Below are positions 22,923-34,400 of a stretch of 64,000 nucleotides of DNA, in pieces. Source of the stretch: Flaccisagitta enflata (Eukaryota; Chaetognatha; Sagittoidea; Aphragmophora); NCBI GenBank assembly GCA_965153355.1, contig OZ231126.1, positions 84,506,001-84,570,000 of the forward strand, given 5' to 3'. Each line of letters starts with the position of its first letter. Within the stretch, counting starts at the first letter, position 1. The translations under genes were made by a program, and so were the position numbers. The notes beneath the pieces were generated by a model that was not told the origin of the DNA, searched no databases, and worked only from the letters and a program-made list of their open reading frames with translations.

Positions 22923-23309
22923 CACATGGACGTAAAATACAGCGTGATGAGGCGCCAAAAGTTTTAGCAACCCCCCTTACAGCCAATTTGGCTGAATGGA
23001 ATTTCCTTTCGAAAGTTGTTTTGAGTCACTAAGGGGAATATAAATGGCGTCATCAGAGGGAATTTTGAGATTGTACCTAGAACCTAAATATTTATTACTT
23101 TTTACTCTATTTTCTGTACTTTTCCAATAGTGAATATTTTATGAGTAAAAGTGATAAATTTTAAGGTTTTAGTTACAATCTCAAAAATCGCTCTTACTCA
23201 AAATGACTTTCCATAAGAATTCTTAATCAGCCAATATGGCTGTAGTGGGGGGTGCTAAAATTTTTTTTGGCCTTTGGCGCCTCATCCCGCTGTATTTTGC
23301 GTCCATGTG
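22923..23309. mobile_element. 387-bp MITE with TA duplication and a resolvable empty site
   Basis: Ends CACATGGACG...GTCCATGTG continue as about 50-bp inverted repeats through GAGGCGCCA. The paralogous host unit near 21770 reads CATATAGATTTGG without the element, proving insertion at TA. Confidence 0.75.
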
Positions 23310-23823
23310 TAGATTTGGCAGATCTTCAAAGATCAGTGGGTATGATGAATTAACATTTTTTGGTATTTAGGTCATTTTGGGCTCAGAATCAGGCCACTTG
23401 GCTTTAGATACTTTACCCAAATTCTATGAGATTGTAAGACTAGAGCTCAAGAGCTAACCAATGGTACAATCCCCATGCTGCTATCATTTTTTGTTAGAAT
23501 TAAAAAGCATTTCAAAAATGGAAGGGTATGATGGTTTTTTAACTGGATAAATTTGGTAGTCAATTTTGACATTTTTTACAATTTCCGCTTTGGATGGACC
23601 AATATGAATGAAATTGGTGACACAATTGAAGATTTTTTATTATCTTTTTGATTCTGGTAAATTTTTTTATCAATATGACCCTCAAAATTTTGGGGGACTC
23701 ATGAAGCAGGTGAAAATCAGTCAACTTTGGTAACAAATTTTGGGCGTCCAACCCCCATCCACGCTCATTCCCCCACCTCCACACACAAAATAGCATCGGA
23801 AACTTTTTTTTTTTTTTTGCCTC

Positions 23824-24040
23824 TTTTTTTAGTTGTGGACACGCAACTCTATAAGAGGCTTTGTCCATCCGTCCGTCCGTCCGTCCGTCGGTCCGTCCGT
23901 CCGTTGGTCCATAACCCACAAGTCGAAAAATTGAATAACCAGCGTTTTAGATGTTTTTTTCAGTAAGTGAGTTGGTGGTGGGGGGGCATGGGGTGTGGAT
24001 GGAGGTTGGATGCCCCTGCCCACCCGTCCGCAACGATATT
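23824..24040 (+). mobile_element. HINE-like element, subfamily A, tail not found
   Basis: AGTTGTGGACACGCAACT head, GTCC tract, and CCCACCCGTCCGCAAC near 24020, after which the expected GGCCTTGTT is absent. A second GGAC-rich fragment follows to about 24158. Confidence 0.65.
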
Positions 24041-25229
24041 GTGACCCCGCATCACTTGTTTACTTGTGCTATCAGACTGATGGATGGACCTACAGAAGGA
24101 CCAATGGTTGAACCAGTGGTTGGCCCGACGGATGGACGTACAAAGTCCCAGAACTAGTGAAAAATGTCAAAATTGACTACCAAATTTGTCCGGTAAAAAA
24201 ACCATCATACCCTTCCATCTTTAAAATAGTTCTAAATTTCAACAAAAAAATGATAGCAGCAAGCGGATTGTACCATTGGTTAGCTGTAGAGCTATAGTCT
24301 TATAATCTCATAGAATTTGGGTCAAGTTTCTAAAGCCAAGTGGCCCGATTTTGAGCCCAAGATGACCAAAATACCAAAAAATGATAATTCATCATACCTA
24401 CTGACCTTTGAAGCTCTGCCAAATCTGTATGCTTTAACATATTGACATGCTGATTGTACCACTGGTAAGATCTTGAGCTGTAGTTTTGTTTGCTTATAGA
24501 TTTTTTGTCTTTATCTATCTTGATAGTGCCAAAATTTTTTGACCAAAGTAGCCGAAATGGCAAAAAAATTCACTTTTTAGCACCTGCTTCTGGAGTCTCC
24601 CAAAATTTTTGAGGTTCATATCGATCAAAAATTTTGCCAGATTCAGTTAGAACATCATAAACTCTTCAATTTGGTCACCAATTTCATCCAAATTTGTCCA
24701 TCCAAAGCGGAGATATGTCAAAAATTGTGAAAAACGTCAAAATTGACCACCAAATTCATGTGGTAAAAAAAACCCTCATACCCTTCCATCTTTGAAATGC
24801 TCTCATATCTTAACAAAAAACGATAGCAACTTGAAGATTGCACCATTGATTAGCTCTTGAGCTCTAGTTTTATAATCTTATGAGTTTTGGGCCAATTTTA
24901 CAAAGCAAAGTGGCCCGATTTTGAGCTCAAAATGACCAAACTTACTAAAAAATGACATTTCATCATACCCACTGATCTTTGAAGCTCTGCCAAATCTAAA
25001 TGCTTTTACATATTGACATGGCGATTGCACCATTGGTTAGATCTTGAACTGCAGTTTAATTTGCTCATGGATTTTTTGTCTTTTTCTATCTCGGAAGTGC
25101 CCGAATTTTTTGACCTAAGTAGCCAAAATGGCGAAAAAATTCACTTTTTAGCACCTGCTTCTAGAGTCCCTCATAGATTTTGAGGGTCATATCGATCAAA
25201 AATTTTAACAGATTCAGTTAGAGCATCAA

Positions 25230-27207
25230 ACAAGGCCAACACCTATAAGTCGCGTGCGAGACAAATATCACTGAATTGACCTGGCTCCTTATTGTATCAC
25301 TTTATTGGCTTAATCCAGACTTAAACCAGACTTAAACCAGACTTAAACCAGACTTAAACCAGACTAAAACCAGACTAAAACCAGACTTAAACCAGACTAA
25401 AACCAGACTAAAACCAGACTAAAACCAGACTAAAACCAGACTAAAACCAGACTAAAACCAGACTTAAACCAGACTTAAACCAGACTTAAACCAGACTTAG
25501 TCCAGACTTAGACCAGACTTAGACCAGACTTAGACTAGACATAGAACAGACTTAGACCAGACTTAGACCAGACTTAGACCAGACTTAGACCAGACTTAGT
25601 CCAGACTTAGACTAGACTTAGACCAGACTTAGACCAGACTTAGACCAGACTTAGACCAGACTTAGACCAGACTTAGACCAGACTTAAACCAGACTTAGAC
25701 CAGACTTAGACCAGACTTAGACCAGACTTAGACCAGACTTACCCAGACTTAGACCAGACTTAGACCAGACTTAGACCAGACTTAGACCAGACTTAGACCC
25801 GACTTAGACCAGACTTAGACCAGACTTAGACCAGACTTTGACCAGACTTTGACCAGACTTAGACCAGACTTAGACCAGACTTCGACCAGACTTTGACCAG
25901 ACTTCGACCAGACTTCGACCAGACTTCGACCAGACTTCGACCAGACTTCGACCAGACTTAGACCAGACTTAGACCAGACTTAGACCAGACTTAGACCAGA
26001 CTTAGTCCAGACTTAGACCAGACTTAGTCCAGACTTAGACCAGACTTAGACCAGACTTAGACCAGACTTAGACTAGACTTAGACCAGACTTAGACCAGAC
26101 TTAGACCAGACTTAGACCAGACTTAGACCAGACTTAGACCAGACTTAGACCAGACTTAGACCAGACTTAGACCAGACTTAGACCAGACTTAGACCAGACT
26201 TAGACCAGACTTAGACCAGACTTAGACCAGACTTAGACCAGACTTCGACCAGACTTCGACCAGACTTAGACCAGACTTCGACCAGACTTTGACCAGACTT
26301 CGACCAGACTTCAACCAGACTTAGACCAGATTTAGACCGGACTTAGACCAGACTTAAACCAGACTTAGACCAGACTTAGACCAGACTTAGTCCAGACTTA
26401 GACCAGACTTAGACCAGACTTCGACCAGACTTAGACCAGACTTAGACCAGACTTAGACCAGACTTAGACCAGACTTAGACCAGACTTAGACCAGACTTAG
26501 ACCAGACTTAGACCAGACTTAGACCAGACTTAGACCAGACTTAGACCAGATTTAGACCAGATTTAGACCAGACTTAGACCAGACTTAGACCAGACTTAGT
26601 CCAGACTTAGACCAGACTTAGACCAGACTTAGACCAGACTTCGACCAGACTTCGACCAGACTTCGACCAGACATCAACCAGACTTCAACCAGACTTAGAC
26701 CAGACTTAGACCAGACTTAGACCAAACTTAGACCAGACTTAGACCAGACGTAGTCCAGACTTAGACCAGACTTAGTCCAGACTTAGACCAGACTTAGACC
26801 AGACTTAGACCAGACTTAGACCAGACTTAGACCAGACTTAGACCAGACTTAGACCAGACTTAGACCAGACTTAGACCAGACTTAGACCAGACTTAGACCA
26901 GACTTAGACCAGACTTAGTCCAGACTTAGACCAGACTTAGTCCAGACTTAGACCAGACTTAGACCAGACTTAGACCAGACTTAAACCAGACTTAGACCAG
27001 ACTTAGACCAGACTTAGACCAGACTTAGACCAGACATAGACCAGATTTAGACCAGACTTAGAAAAATGACCAAAAACAACAAAAAAATGATTCAAAATAA
27101 CTCCAGACAACCCAAAATGACCAAAAACGACGCAAAAAAGCTAAGTGTTACCGACCGACCGACGGACAGACGGAGCGGGTTGTAGAGTCGCGTGCACGCG
27201 ACTAAAA
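25230..27207 (-). mobile_element. HINE-like element, subfamily B, expanded to 2 kb by a minisatellite
   Basis: Tail (CAAGGCCAACACC...AAGTCGCGTGCG) at the left; GTCG tract and head palindrome GTCGCGTGCACGCGAC at 27140-27207. The space between is filled by an 11-bp minisatellite. The host repeat unit resumes directly after the element (AGAGCATCAAA / TCTTCAATTTGG), so the ends are secure. The short relative at 32854-33028 shows the unexpanded form. Confidence 0.8.
25315..27062 (-). repeat. 11-bp minisatellite CCAGACTTAGA, about 159 copies
   Basis: 1748 bp in near-unbroken 11-bp register. The first part uses CCAGACTTAAA and CCAGACTAAAA; later parts use TTAGA with patches of TTAGT, TTCGA and TTTGA, so neighbouring copies resemble each other as expected from local amplification. 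Confidence 0.95.
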
Positions 27208-27779
27208 ATCTTCAATTTGGTCACCAATTTCATCTAAATTTGTCAATTCAAAGCGGAGACATATCAAAAACTGTAAAAATGTCAAAATAGGCCACCAAAT
27301 TCACTGATAAAATAACCTTCACACCCTTCCATCTTTGAAGAGCTCTCAAATCTTAACAAATAATGAGAGCAATATGCGGATTGCACCACTGGCTAGCTCT
27401 TGAACTCAAGTTTCATAATCTCATGGATTTCAGGTCAAATTTCAAAAGCGAAGTGGCCCCATTTTGAGCCCAAAGTGACAAAATTTCAACATTTTCACCA
27501 CAACCACCTTGGAGAAGTGATGAATAAAGGGATTTCGACAAAGGGTTTTATCAAGCTAAGATGATGAAAATTGTATTTTAGGCTCAGTACATCATGTATC
27601 AAAATAAAAAAGGCTGACAAGTAGTGATATCCAAGTATTACAGTGCCTAAAGAAACGTAACGCAGATGATAACTGTCTGGTTGTGAAAAGAAAAGGTATA
27701 TTTATCCTCCTTTCAATGTTTTCAGGTTCTAGTTTTGTTTGACTGAATATTCGTAACGAGTCAACATTTTTTTTCTAGG

Positions 27780-28215
27780 GTTATGCGATTTGACTAAATA
27801 TTGATCAATACCAATACCAATATTGGTATTTGCCCAACAATATTTTTTTTCAGAATTATGATAATTAAAAAAATATCCATATTGGGTCATAATTATTTTT
27901 TGAAGATGTATGTACGTAAATGATTGATAATTCAAAAGGGAATTGGAGTTTTTTTTTCAAAAATTGAAATGTTGATATAGATCATTATGTGTGTAATAAG
28001 TTTTTTTATACTAGAACTTAAACTTTTTTTTATCTCTCATTATCATAAATTTATATACCATACCAACAAAAAAAATTTGGTAAAAATTATAGTATATTGT
28101 ACCATATTGTATTGTATTGTATTTTTTAAAAAAAACTGATTAGTTGTATTGGGTAAACCCAATACCTGTAAGTATTGTAAAACCGATACTATACCCAATA
28201 CGTATCGCCCGGGCT
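27780..28215. repeat. Diverged GGTATTG-rich repeat
   Basis: Short inverted and direct runs of CAATACC/GGTATTG and ATTGTATTGTATT, similar to 16440-16560. Possibly the remains of one repeat family; ends unclear. Confidence 0.4.
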
Positions 28216-28216
28216 T

Positions 28217-28512
28217 GGCAACAACCCCCCAACCACCCTAAATCCCACCTAAATCAACACCTCTGACACCCCAAAGACACCACAACCCCTATAATCCCCT
28301 ACAATAGTTTATTTACATTTGCCAGAGGTAACAACCACCCAACCACCTAAAATAATCACCTCTGACACCCCAAAGACACCACAACCCCTAAAATCACCTA
28401 CACAGTAGTTTGTTTACATATACCAGAGGCAACAACCACCCTAAATCCCACCTAAATCACCACCTCTGACACTCCAAAGACACCACAACCCTTAAAATCA
28501 CCTACACAATAC
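28217..28512. repeat. Tandem repeat, about 110-120-bp unit, nearly three copies
   Basis: Units share CACCTCTGACACCCCAAAG, ACACCACAACCC and TTTACAT...CCAGAGG. Copies 2 and 3 are closest. Confidence 0.75.
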
Positions 28513-28720
28513 TACCTAGGAAATGATTATAGCTATAGCACCAAAATAAGTGTTAGCTCATTTAATGACTATAGAAGTGCAAGAAAAGGTTTTCAGGGGT
28601 CTTGATGTATTGTGTGTCATCCCAACTTTTCTCTAACTTCTTGTATTCATGACGGCGTCATTTGAATTTTAGCTTCTAGCGCCTGAAAAGTCCATGCCCA
28701 TTCCGTGTGGTTCTCTGAAA

Positions 28721-28800
28721 AACAAGGCCGGATACACGGCTACCCAAGTCGCGTGCGGGTGGGCAGGGGCCATGTATAAGGTCGCTAAAAAAATCTGCCC
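28721..28800 (-). mobile_element. HINE-like tail fragment, subfamily B
   Basis: AACAAGGCCGGATACACGG and GTCGCGTGCGGGTGGGCAGG in reverse, without tract or head. Confidence 0.6.
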
Positions 28801-28869
28801 TAAAGTCAAAGTATTAATTTCCAACGGCTCTTGAAAGACAGCTCCAAAAACGAGTAAGGAAGCTGACCA

Positions 28870-29036
28870 TTTTTAGTTGCGGACACGCAACTCTATAAGA
28901 GGCTTTGTCCGTCCGTCCGTCCGTTGGTTGGTCGGTTGGTTGGTCGGTCCGTGGACACGAGTCGAAAAGTGAGGAAACGCGCATTTCCGCCCCTGCCCAC
29001 CTGTCCGCAACTGGTGGCCGTGTATCCGGCCTTGTT
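28870..29036 (+). mobile_element. HINE-like element, subfamily A, compact complete copy (167 bp)
   Basis: TTTTAGTTGCGGACACGCAA head, GTCC/GTTG tract, GTCCGCAACT, stem GGCCGTGTATCCGGCC, TTGTT. A good type copy because nothing interrupts it. Confidence 0.85.
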
Positions 29037-29699
29037 TTCACAAATTTGCACTTAACATCGATTCACATTTTCCATCATAACTCTTTAACGGATTGAGCTA
29101 GAAGGTTCTTCCTGGTCGAGATTGAAAGATAGTTTCTTGGTGATTATTTTTGATTCTTTAAAAAGTTATCTCCGTTATGATTAATGCAAGTTACGAAAGG
29201 TTTAGCTTGGTTCTATGGCCCAGTCTGATAATCAGCAATGATCAATTTTGTCCCACGCACTAACGGGCCGACGGACGGACCGACGGAGCGATCAACCAAC
29301 CAGATGTCTCGCGTTTTATTAACCAAAACTGTCAACTCCGTTCGATAGCGCAATCTAGGCTTTCCCCTCATCTTGGTTACGTAAGTGTCAAGGAAGTAAA
29401 CTTGGCGATGTTTCTGTGGAATTTCTTTATGTTGCGCCGCCGAGGATTGTGGACGATATTGGAATTTATCGCTTGGGGCAAACAACGCACTTTCCACAGA
29501 TCTATGTATTCGTTGGCTTTTGGATAACCTTTTATTCATAGGATCATATTCATAGTGTGTATGTCCCTTAGGGCCTTAACGCGAATATTTCGATGGACTT
29601 CCGTAAATATTCTCACTTCCTATGCAAGGCTTCAATTATCAAATCAATATTAGTGAATATAATCTCAAAGATGGAGTCACTATTGCCCTCCTGACTGTC

Positions 29700-29758
<59 letters not shown>

Positions 29759-29831
29759 GTCTGTCTGTCTGTATGTATGTATGTCTGTCTGTCTGTATGT
29801 CTGTATGTCTGTACGTCTCTTTGTATCTTTC

Positions 29832-29925
<94 letters not shown>
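29700..29925 (+). repeat. (TGTC)n then (CT)n microsatellites
   Basis: TGTC/TGTA tetramers at 29700-29825 and CT at 29836-29923, ending 25 nt before the acceptor of the polyglutamine exon. Confidence 0.9.
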
Positions 29926-29926
<1 letters not shown>

Positions 29927-29947
29927 CATTTATTTGTTTTCTTTCAG

Positions 29948-30444
<497 letters not shown>

Positions 30445-30479
30445 AACGAATAGGAGGAAGAGTGAACAATATCACAGCC

Positions 30480-30879
30480 GCCACCACCACCACAACCACC
30501 ACCACCACCACCACCACTACCACCACCACCACCAACAACAACACCACCACCACCACCACCACCACCACCACCACCACCACCACCACCACCACCACCACCA
30601 CCACCACCACCACCACCACCACCACCACCACCACCACCACCCACACCACCACCACCACCACCACCACCACCACCACCACCACCACCACCACCACCACCAC
30701 CACCACCACCACCACCACCACCACCACCACCACCACCACCACCACCACCACCACCACCACCACCACCACCACCACCACCACCACCACCACCACCACCACC
30801 ACCACCACCCACCACCACCACCACCACCACCACCACCACCACCACCACCACCACCACCACCACCACCACCACCACCACC

Positions 30880-30925
<46 letters not shown>
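30480..30925 (+). repeat. (ACC)n then (CAA)n microsatellite
   Basis: About 400 bp of CCA trimers with two register slips, then about 15 CAA. It lies beyond the TAG of the polyglutamine exon, so the poly-His, poly-Thr and poly-Pro frames here are not taken as coding. Confidence 0.9.
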
Positions 30926-31099
30926 CCCCTCACAACAAAGAACAAGGTCAATCAACGCAACCGTCGCATTGAAAATAGCGGTCAATTATTCTGGAATTTG
31001 TTTTCCCATACCTCATTGTGTAACGTTCATCAGATTGTATGCCTGGACAGATTTGACTCATACGATTGCTTTTGTATGAATCCTGTTTCTCATTATTAA

Positions 31100-31970
31100 G
31101 GATTCACGGTCAAGTCATCCACCCGCGTTCATAAAGCCCGTGACAGCGCACCTGTCGTTTACCTCATAATATTGTAACAACGATGACTTTTACTTTATAA
31201 TTTCCATTCCAGTTTTTGATTAAGAACTGAAAAAACATGTTGGGGATCTCTGTCTTAGAAAACAACCAGCCTCAATTATAGACTTTGATTCATAGTACAG
31301 CCACACCCCGCTTTAACGGATATAAGAGTAACTGAAATCTACTAATTATGAGGGTGAAATATTGGTCCCTTTATGGTATTTTTATTTCCTATATTTGCCA
31401 TGACAAAAACCTGCTGATAAATGATGAAATTTGGTAGTCCCTTGACATCCATTATTGCGGGAATCAACTGTATTTAGAACCCTTGAACTTCAATCAGGCT
31501 TGAACATGAAAACTGGTCTGTGTAACTAAAATTGATTCCTTCTCCGTCTCTGTTTTCTTGGAATTCAGATTCAGATTCATACAGCTAGTAAAGGAGGGCA
31601 ACACTGTTTGTTGACCTAGCATCAATAAGTCAAACATTCACCCGTTTAAAACACACCCATCAAATCACAAAGGTGATGTTACCAAAACAATACCAAAGAG
31701 CTCCATTTATGTCCCGTACAAAAAGATGAGTCCCCAATATCCAACAGAGTCCAAAGCAAGAGGTACCACTATGATAATACCAGCAATTCTACCTAAACCA
31801 TCTGTGAGGGCCAGAGCGTGCGGCTCTCTCATTATTCACTAGAACTAATATCGGAATTGTATTGAATTTTACAATAGCTAATTCACTAGTTAATGATGAA
31901 CATCATTAAAGCATTTTGGTTTGTCTCCTTTGATTTAGTGATCTTTGTAAGGTACGTAACCGTTTAAAAG
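31100..31970. other. Non-coding DNA
   Basis: AT-rich unique sequence with no ORF of note, no tRNA-like fold seen, and no element ends. Confidence 0.4.
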
Positions 31971-32141
31971 AACAAGGCCGGATACACGGCAATCCAGTCG
32001 CGGACGGTTGGGCAGGAGCAGTAACGCAAAAAACGCTCGGAATTCAAAAATGTGATGGACGGATGGACCGATCGACCGACCGACCGACCTACCGACCGAC
32101 CGACACGGCAAGGTGTAGAGTCGCGTGTCCGCGACTAAAAA
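31971..32141 (-). mobile_element. HINE-like element, A/B intermediate, complete
   Basis: Head AGTCGCGGACACGCGACT and tail GTCCGCGACT are reverse-complement partners; GTCG/GTCC tract; terminal GGCCTTGTT. Confidence 0.85.
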
Positions 32142-32283
32142 TGAGCATCGGACTGGCTGCTCCTTAAATAGGCTCTATCAGTCCGTCCTTCAGTCACTCG
32201 GTTCATCCGGTAGAAGGGGGGAGGGAGGAGTTTACGCCCCTGCCAATCCGTTTGCGGCGATATGGTTACCCCGGGTCTCCTAT

Positions 32284-32403
32284 TGACGAGGCAAAGTAGG
32301 CCAATAAGGTGCGCCGTGTGGATCGTCGATCCAATGCGTTACCGACAGACCAACAGAAAGATAGACAGACTGACGGACACAGTTAATCATAGAGGTGCTT
32401 TGT
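32284..32403 (-). mobile_element. HINE-like element, subfamily D, degraded
   Basis: AAGTAGGCCAATAAGGTGCG and GTGTGGATCGTCGA are the D tail; the tract is GTCTGTCG-like; the head palindrome is eroded. Confidence 0.6.
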
Positions 32404-32463
32404 CCCTTGCGGGTACTGTTTTCCAATTCGGTGAGGTCTTTTGTTTTTCTGACTTTCTAAGCG

Positions 32464-32657
32464 GTTTTTAGTCGCTTGCTACCCGACTCTACACCCCGAT
32501 ATGTCGGTCCGTCGGTCGGTCGGTCGGTCCCATTTTTACTTTTTCGGCGTTTTTGAGCTTTTTGAGCATATGGCTCCTGCCCAGATATCCTAGTGACCTC
32601 CAGCACTGCTCCTGTTCACCCGAACGCGACTAGGGTAGCCGTGAATCCGGCCTTGTT
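32464..32657 (+). mobile_element. HINE-like element, subfamily B
   Basis: TTTTTAGTCGCTTGC head with a mutated palindrome, GTCGGTCC tract, CGAACGCGACT and GGCCTTGTT tail. Close in sequence to 12273-12499. Confidence 0.75.
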
Positions 32658-32664
32658 TTTGTGG

Positions 32665-32745
32665 GGGGTTAGGGGTAGGGTTAGGTTTAAGATTGGGGTT
32701 GGGGTGGTTTTAGGGTTAGGGCAAGCGTTAGGGCTAGGTGAGGGT
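32665..32745 (+). repeat. Degenerate GGGTTA-like tract
   Basis: GGGTTAGG, GGGGTTGG and GGGTTAGGGC variants over about 80 bp; resembles an eroded interstitial telomere-type repeat. Confidence 0.4.
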
Positions 32746-32853
32746 GAGTTGTATAAATTTCAACTCGAGTCTACTCGAATTAAAGCTGTGCCCATGTGGG
32801 AAACCCCCCCCCAAAAAAAAGAAAAACAAACATAAGATTTGAATCGTCCTAGA

Positions 32854-33028
32854 AACAAGGCCAAAACCTCTAAGCCGCGTGCGATCGTCTAGACCAAAAG
32901 ACAAAATATACAATGACTTAAGATGACTTGAAACGACATAAAACGGCGAAAAAAGGTTAAGCTTGACAGATTGACAGACCGACAGACAGACAGAGAGGGT
33001 CATAGAGTCGCGTGCACGCGACTAAAAA
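32854..33028 (-). mobile_element. HINE-like element, subfamily B, short relative of the 2-kb copy
   Basis: Tail CAAGGCCAAAACCTCTAAG and GCCGCGTGCGA, short GTCT tract, head GTCGCGTGCACGCGAC. Its middle lacks the 11-bp minisatellite. Confidence 0.8.
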
Positions 33029-33275
33029 CGTCCGTCTAACTCATTAAAGAAAACGTAACGATCGAAGCAGAAGGCTCTTGGCCGTGATGGGAATGAAGGA
33101 TGACAAGGATAACAACGCGTTAAAGGGCTTTGTTACGAAACCGTTACCAGCTTACGAACCATGGAACGCGTTCATAAGAGATCAATGCCTGGTCGTGTTG
33201 GCTTCTGATTTGGTTATTTGAGAAAACTAAAATATTTACTCTGTCAAACAATACGTAATGGAAACCAAAACTCTT

Positions 33276-33559
33276 TTTTTAGATGCGTCCTCGCATCTCT
33301 ATAAGAGGGTCTGTCTGTCCGTCCGTCTGTCCGTCGGTTGGTCGGTTGGTCTGTCGGTCGGTCCGTCTGTTACGCCTCCTTGAAAATCGCACTTTTTCGC
33401 ACTTTTCAGCCGCGAGAATGTCATGTATCAAGTTGTTAGGATATCTTGAGAGCCTCATTTGCTACTATGTCTTCATCTGTCTGTCTGTCCAAGTCTAGCG
33501 CCAAAATCAAAACACGTAGAGACACAATCAGGACGCATCGTTGCCTGATCGGGCTTGTT
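33276..33559 (+). mobile_element. HINE-like element, subfamily C, complete
   Basis: AGATGCGTCCTCGCATCT head, GTCC/GTCG tract, GGACGCATCG partner, stem GCCTGATCGGGC and TTGTT. The final T-run is shared with the next element. Confidence 0.85.
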
Positions 33560-34199
33560 TTTAGTCGCGTGAACGCGACTCTAGAAGCCGCAGTGTTGGT
33601 CGGTCGGTCGGTCGGTCGGTCGGTCCGTCAGGTTTTTGAAATATGGCTCTAATCTTCATTTTAAAGGTACTTTAGGGTACTTAAGGGTACTTAAGAGTAC
33701 TTTGGGGTAATTCAAGGTACATTAGGTACTTAAGGGTACTTTAGGTCGGTTGGTCTGTCGGTCCATCCGTCCATCGGTAACCAAAATAGATTAAAGCCTT
33801 TTTATTCATTTTTAAGGTCATTTAAGTCATTTTGAATGTAAAATAAATCATTCAGAATTAAATTTAGTCATTTAGGGTCACTTAAGTCACCCCTTAAATC
33901 ACTTAAGTCACTTAAGTCACTATAGTAACTTAAGTCACTTAAATCACTTGAGTCACTTGAGTCACTTAAGTCACTAAAGTCACTTAAGTCACTTAAGTCA
34001 CCTCTTAAGTTACTAAAGGGTACTTTAGGTACTTAAAGGTACTTTAGGGTATATTAAGTACATAAGGGTACTTTAGGGTACTTCAGGGTACTTCAGGTAT
34101 AAAGATAATTATTTTTAGGTAATTATTAGTAATTATGTTATTACCTTGATTACCTTAATTACCTTTATTACCACGCGACTAAGGTTTGTTGACCTTGTT
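33558..34199 (+). mobile_element. HINE-like element, subfamily B, with two internal minisatellites
   Basis: TTTTTAGTCGCGTGAACGCG head and GTCG tract, then GGTACTTTAG-type and AAGTCACTT-type short tandem units (33660-34110), ending CCACGCGACT and GACCTTGTT. It abuts the previous element head to tail. Confidence 0.75.
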
Positions 34200-34235
34200 C
34201 TTATTTATGTCGATTTATGAATTTCTAAGTCTCTT

Positions 34236-34297
34236 CTTTTTTTATCGCTTGCAAAGCGACTCTATCATAAGTGGGTGTTTCCGTGGGTAGGACTGAC

Positions 34298-34328
<31 letters not shown>

Positions 34329-34400
34329 AACGCGAAAATTTAGATAAAGCGAATTTGGCCGGAAGAGCGATTTCTGAGCATTCATGCCCCTGCCCCGCCC
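34236..34400 (+). mobile_element. HINE-like head and body fragment
   Basis: TTATCGCTTGCAAAGCGACT is a variant palindrome, followed by a GTCT tract and a GCCCCTGCCC motif; no tail. Confidence 0.55.

Larger units (their letters stand above)
21075..27672. repeat. 6.6-kb inverted-repeat block with tandem 500-600-bp units
   Basis: Outer ends share ATACTTGGATATCAC and TGATGTACTGAGCC in inverted orientation. Each arm repeats a unit containing GATGGAAGGGTATGA, GTGGCCCGATTTTGAGC and CACCTGCTTCTAGAG: left units from about 21.24, 21.7-21.85 and 23.3 kb, right units from about 24.17, 24.6 and 27.2 kb. Transposons at 22195, 22923, 23824 and 25230 interrupt it. No coding frame beyond shadows. Confidence 0.7.

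Noticed and set aside
25315-27062. CRISPR-like regular repeats
   Set aside because: The 11-bp units have no spacers and the context is eukaryotic; this is a minisatellite.
29213-29539. 108-codon minus-strand frame, with a second open frame on the plus strand
   Set aside because: Both strands are open and the minus frame ends in a HINE-like GTCC tract; a GTAAGT on the plus strand leaves strand and reality unresolved.
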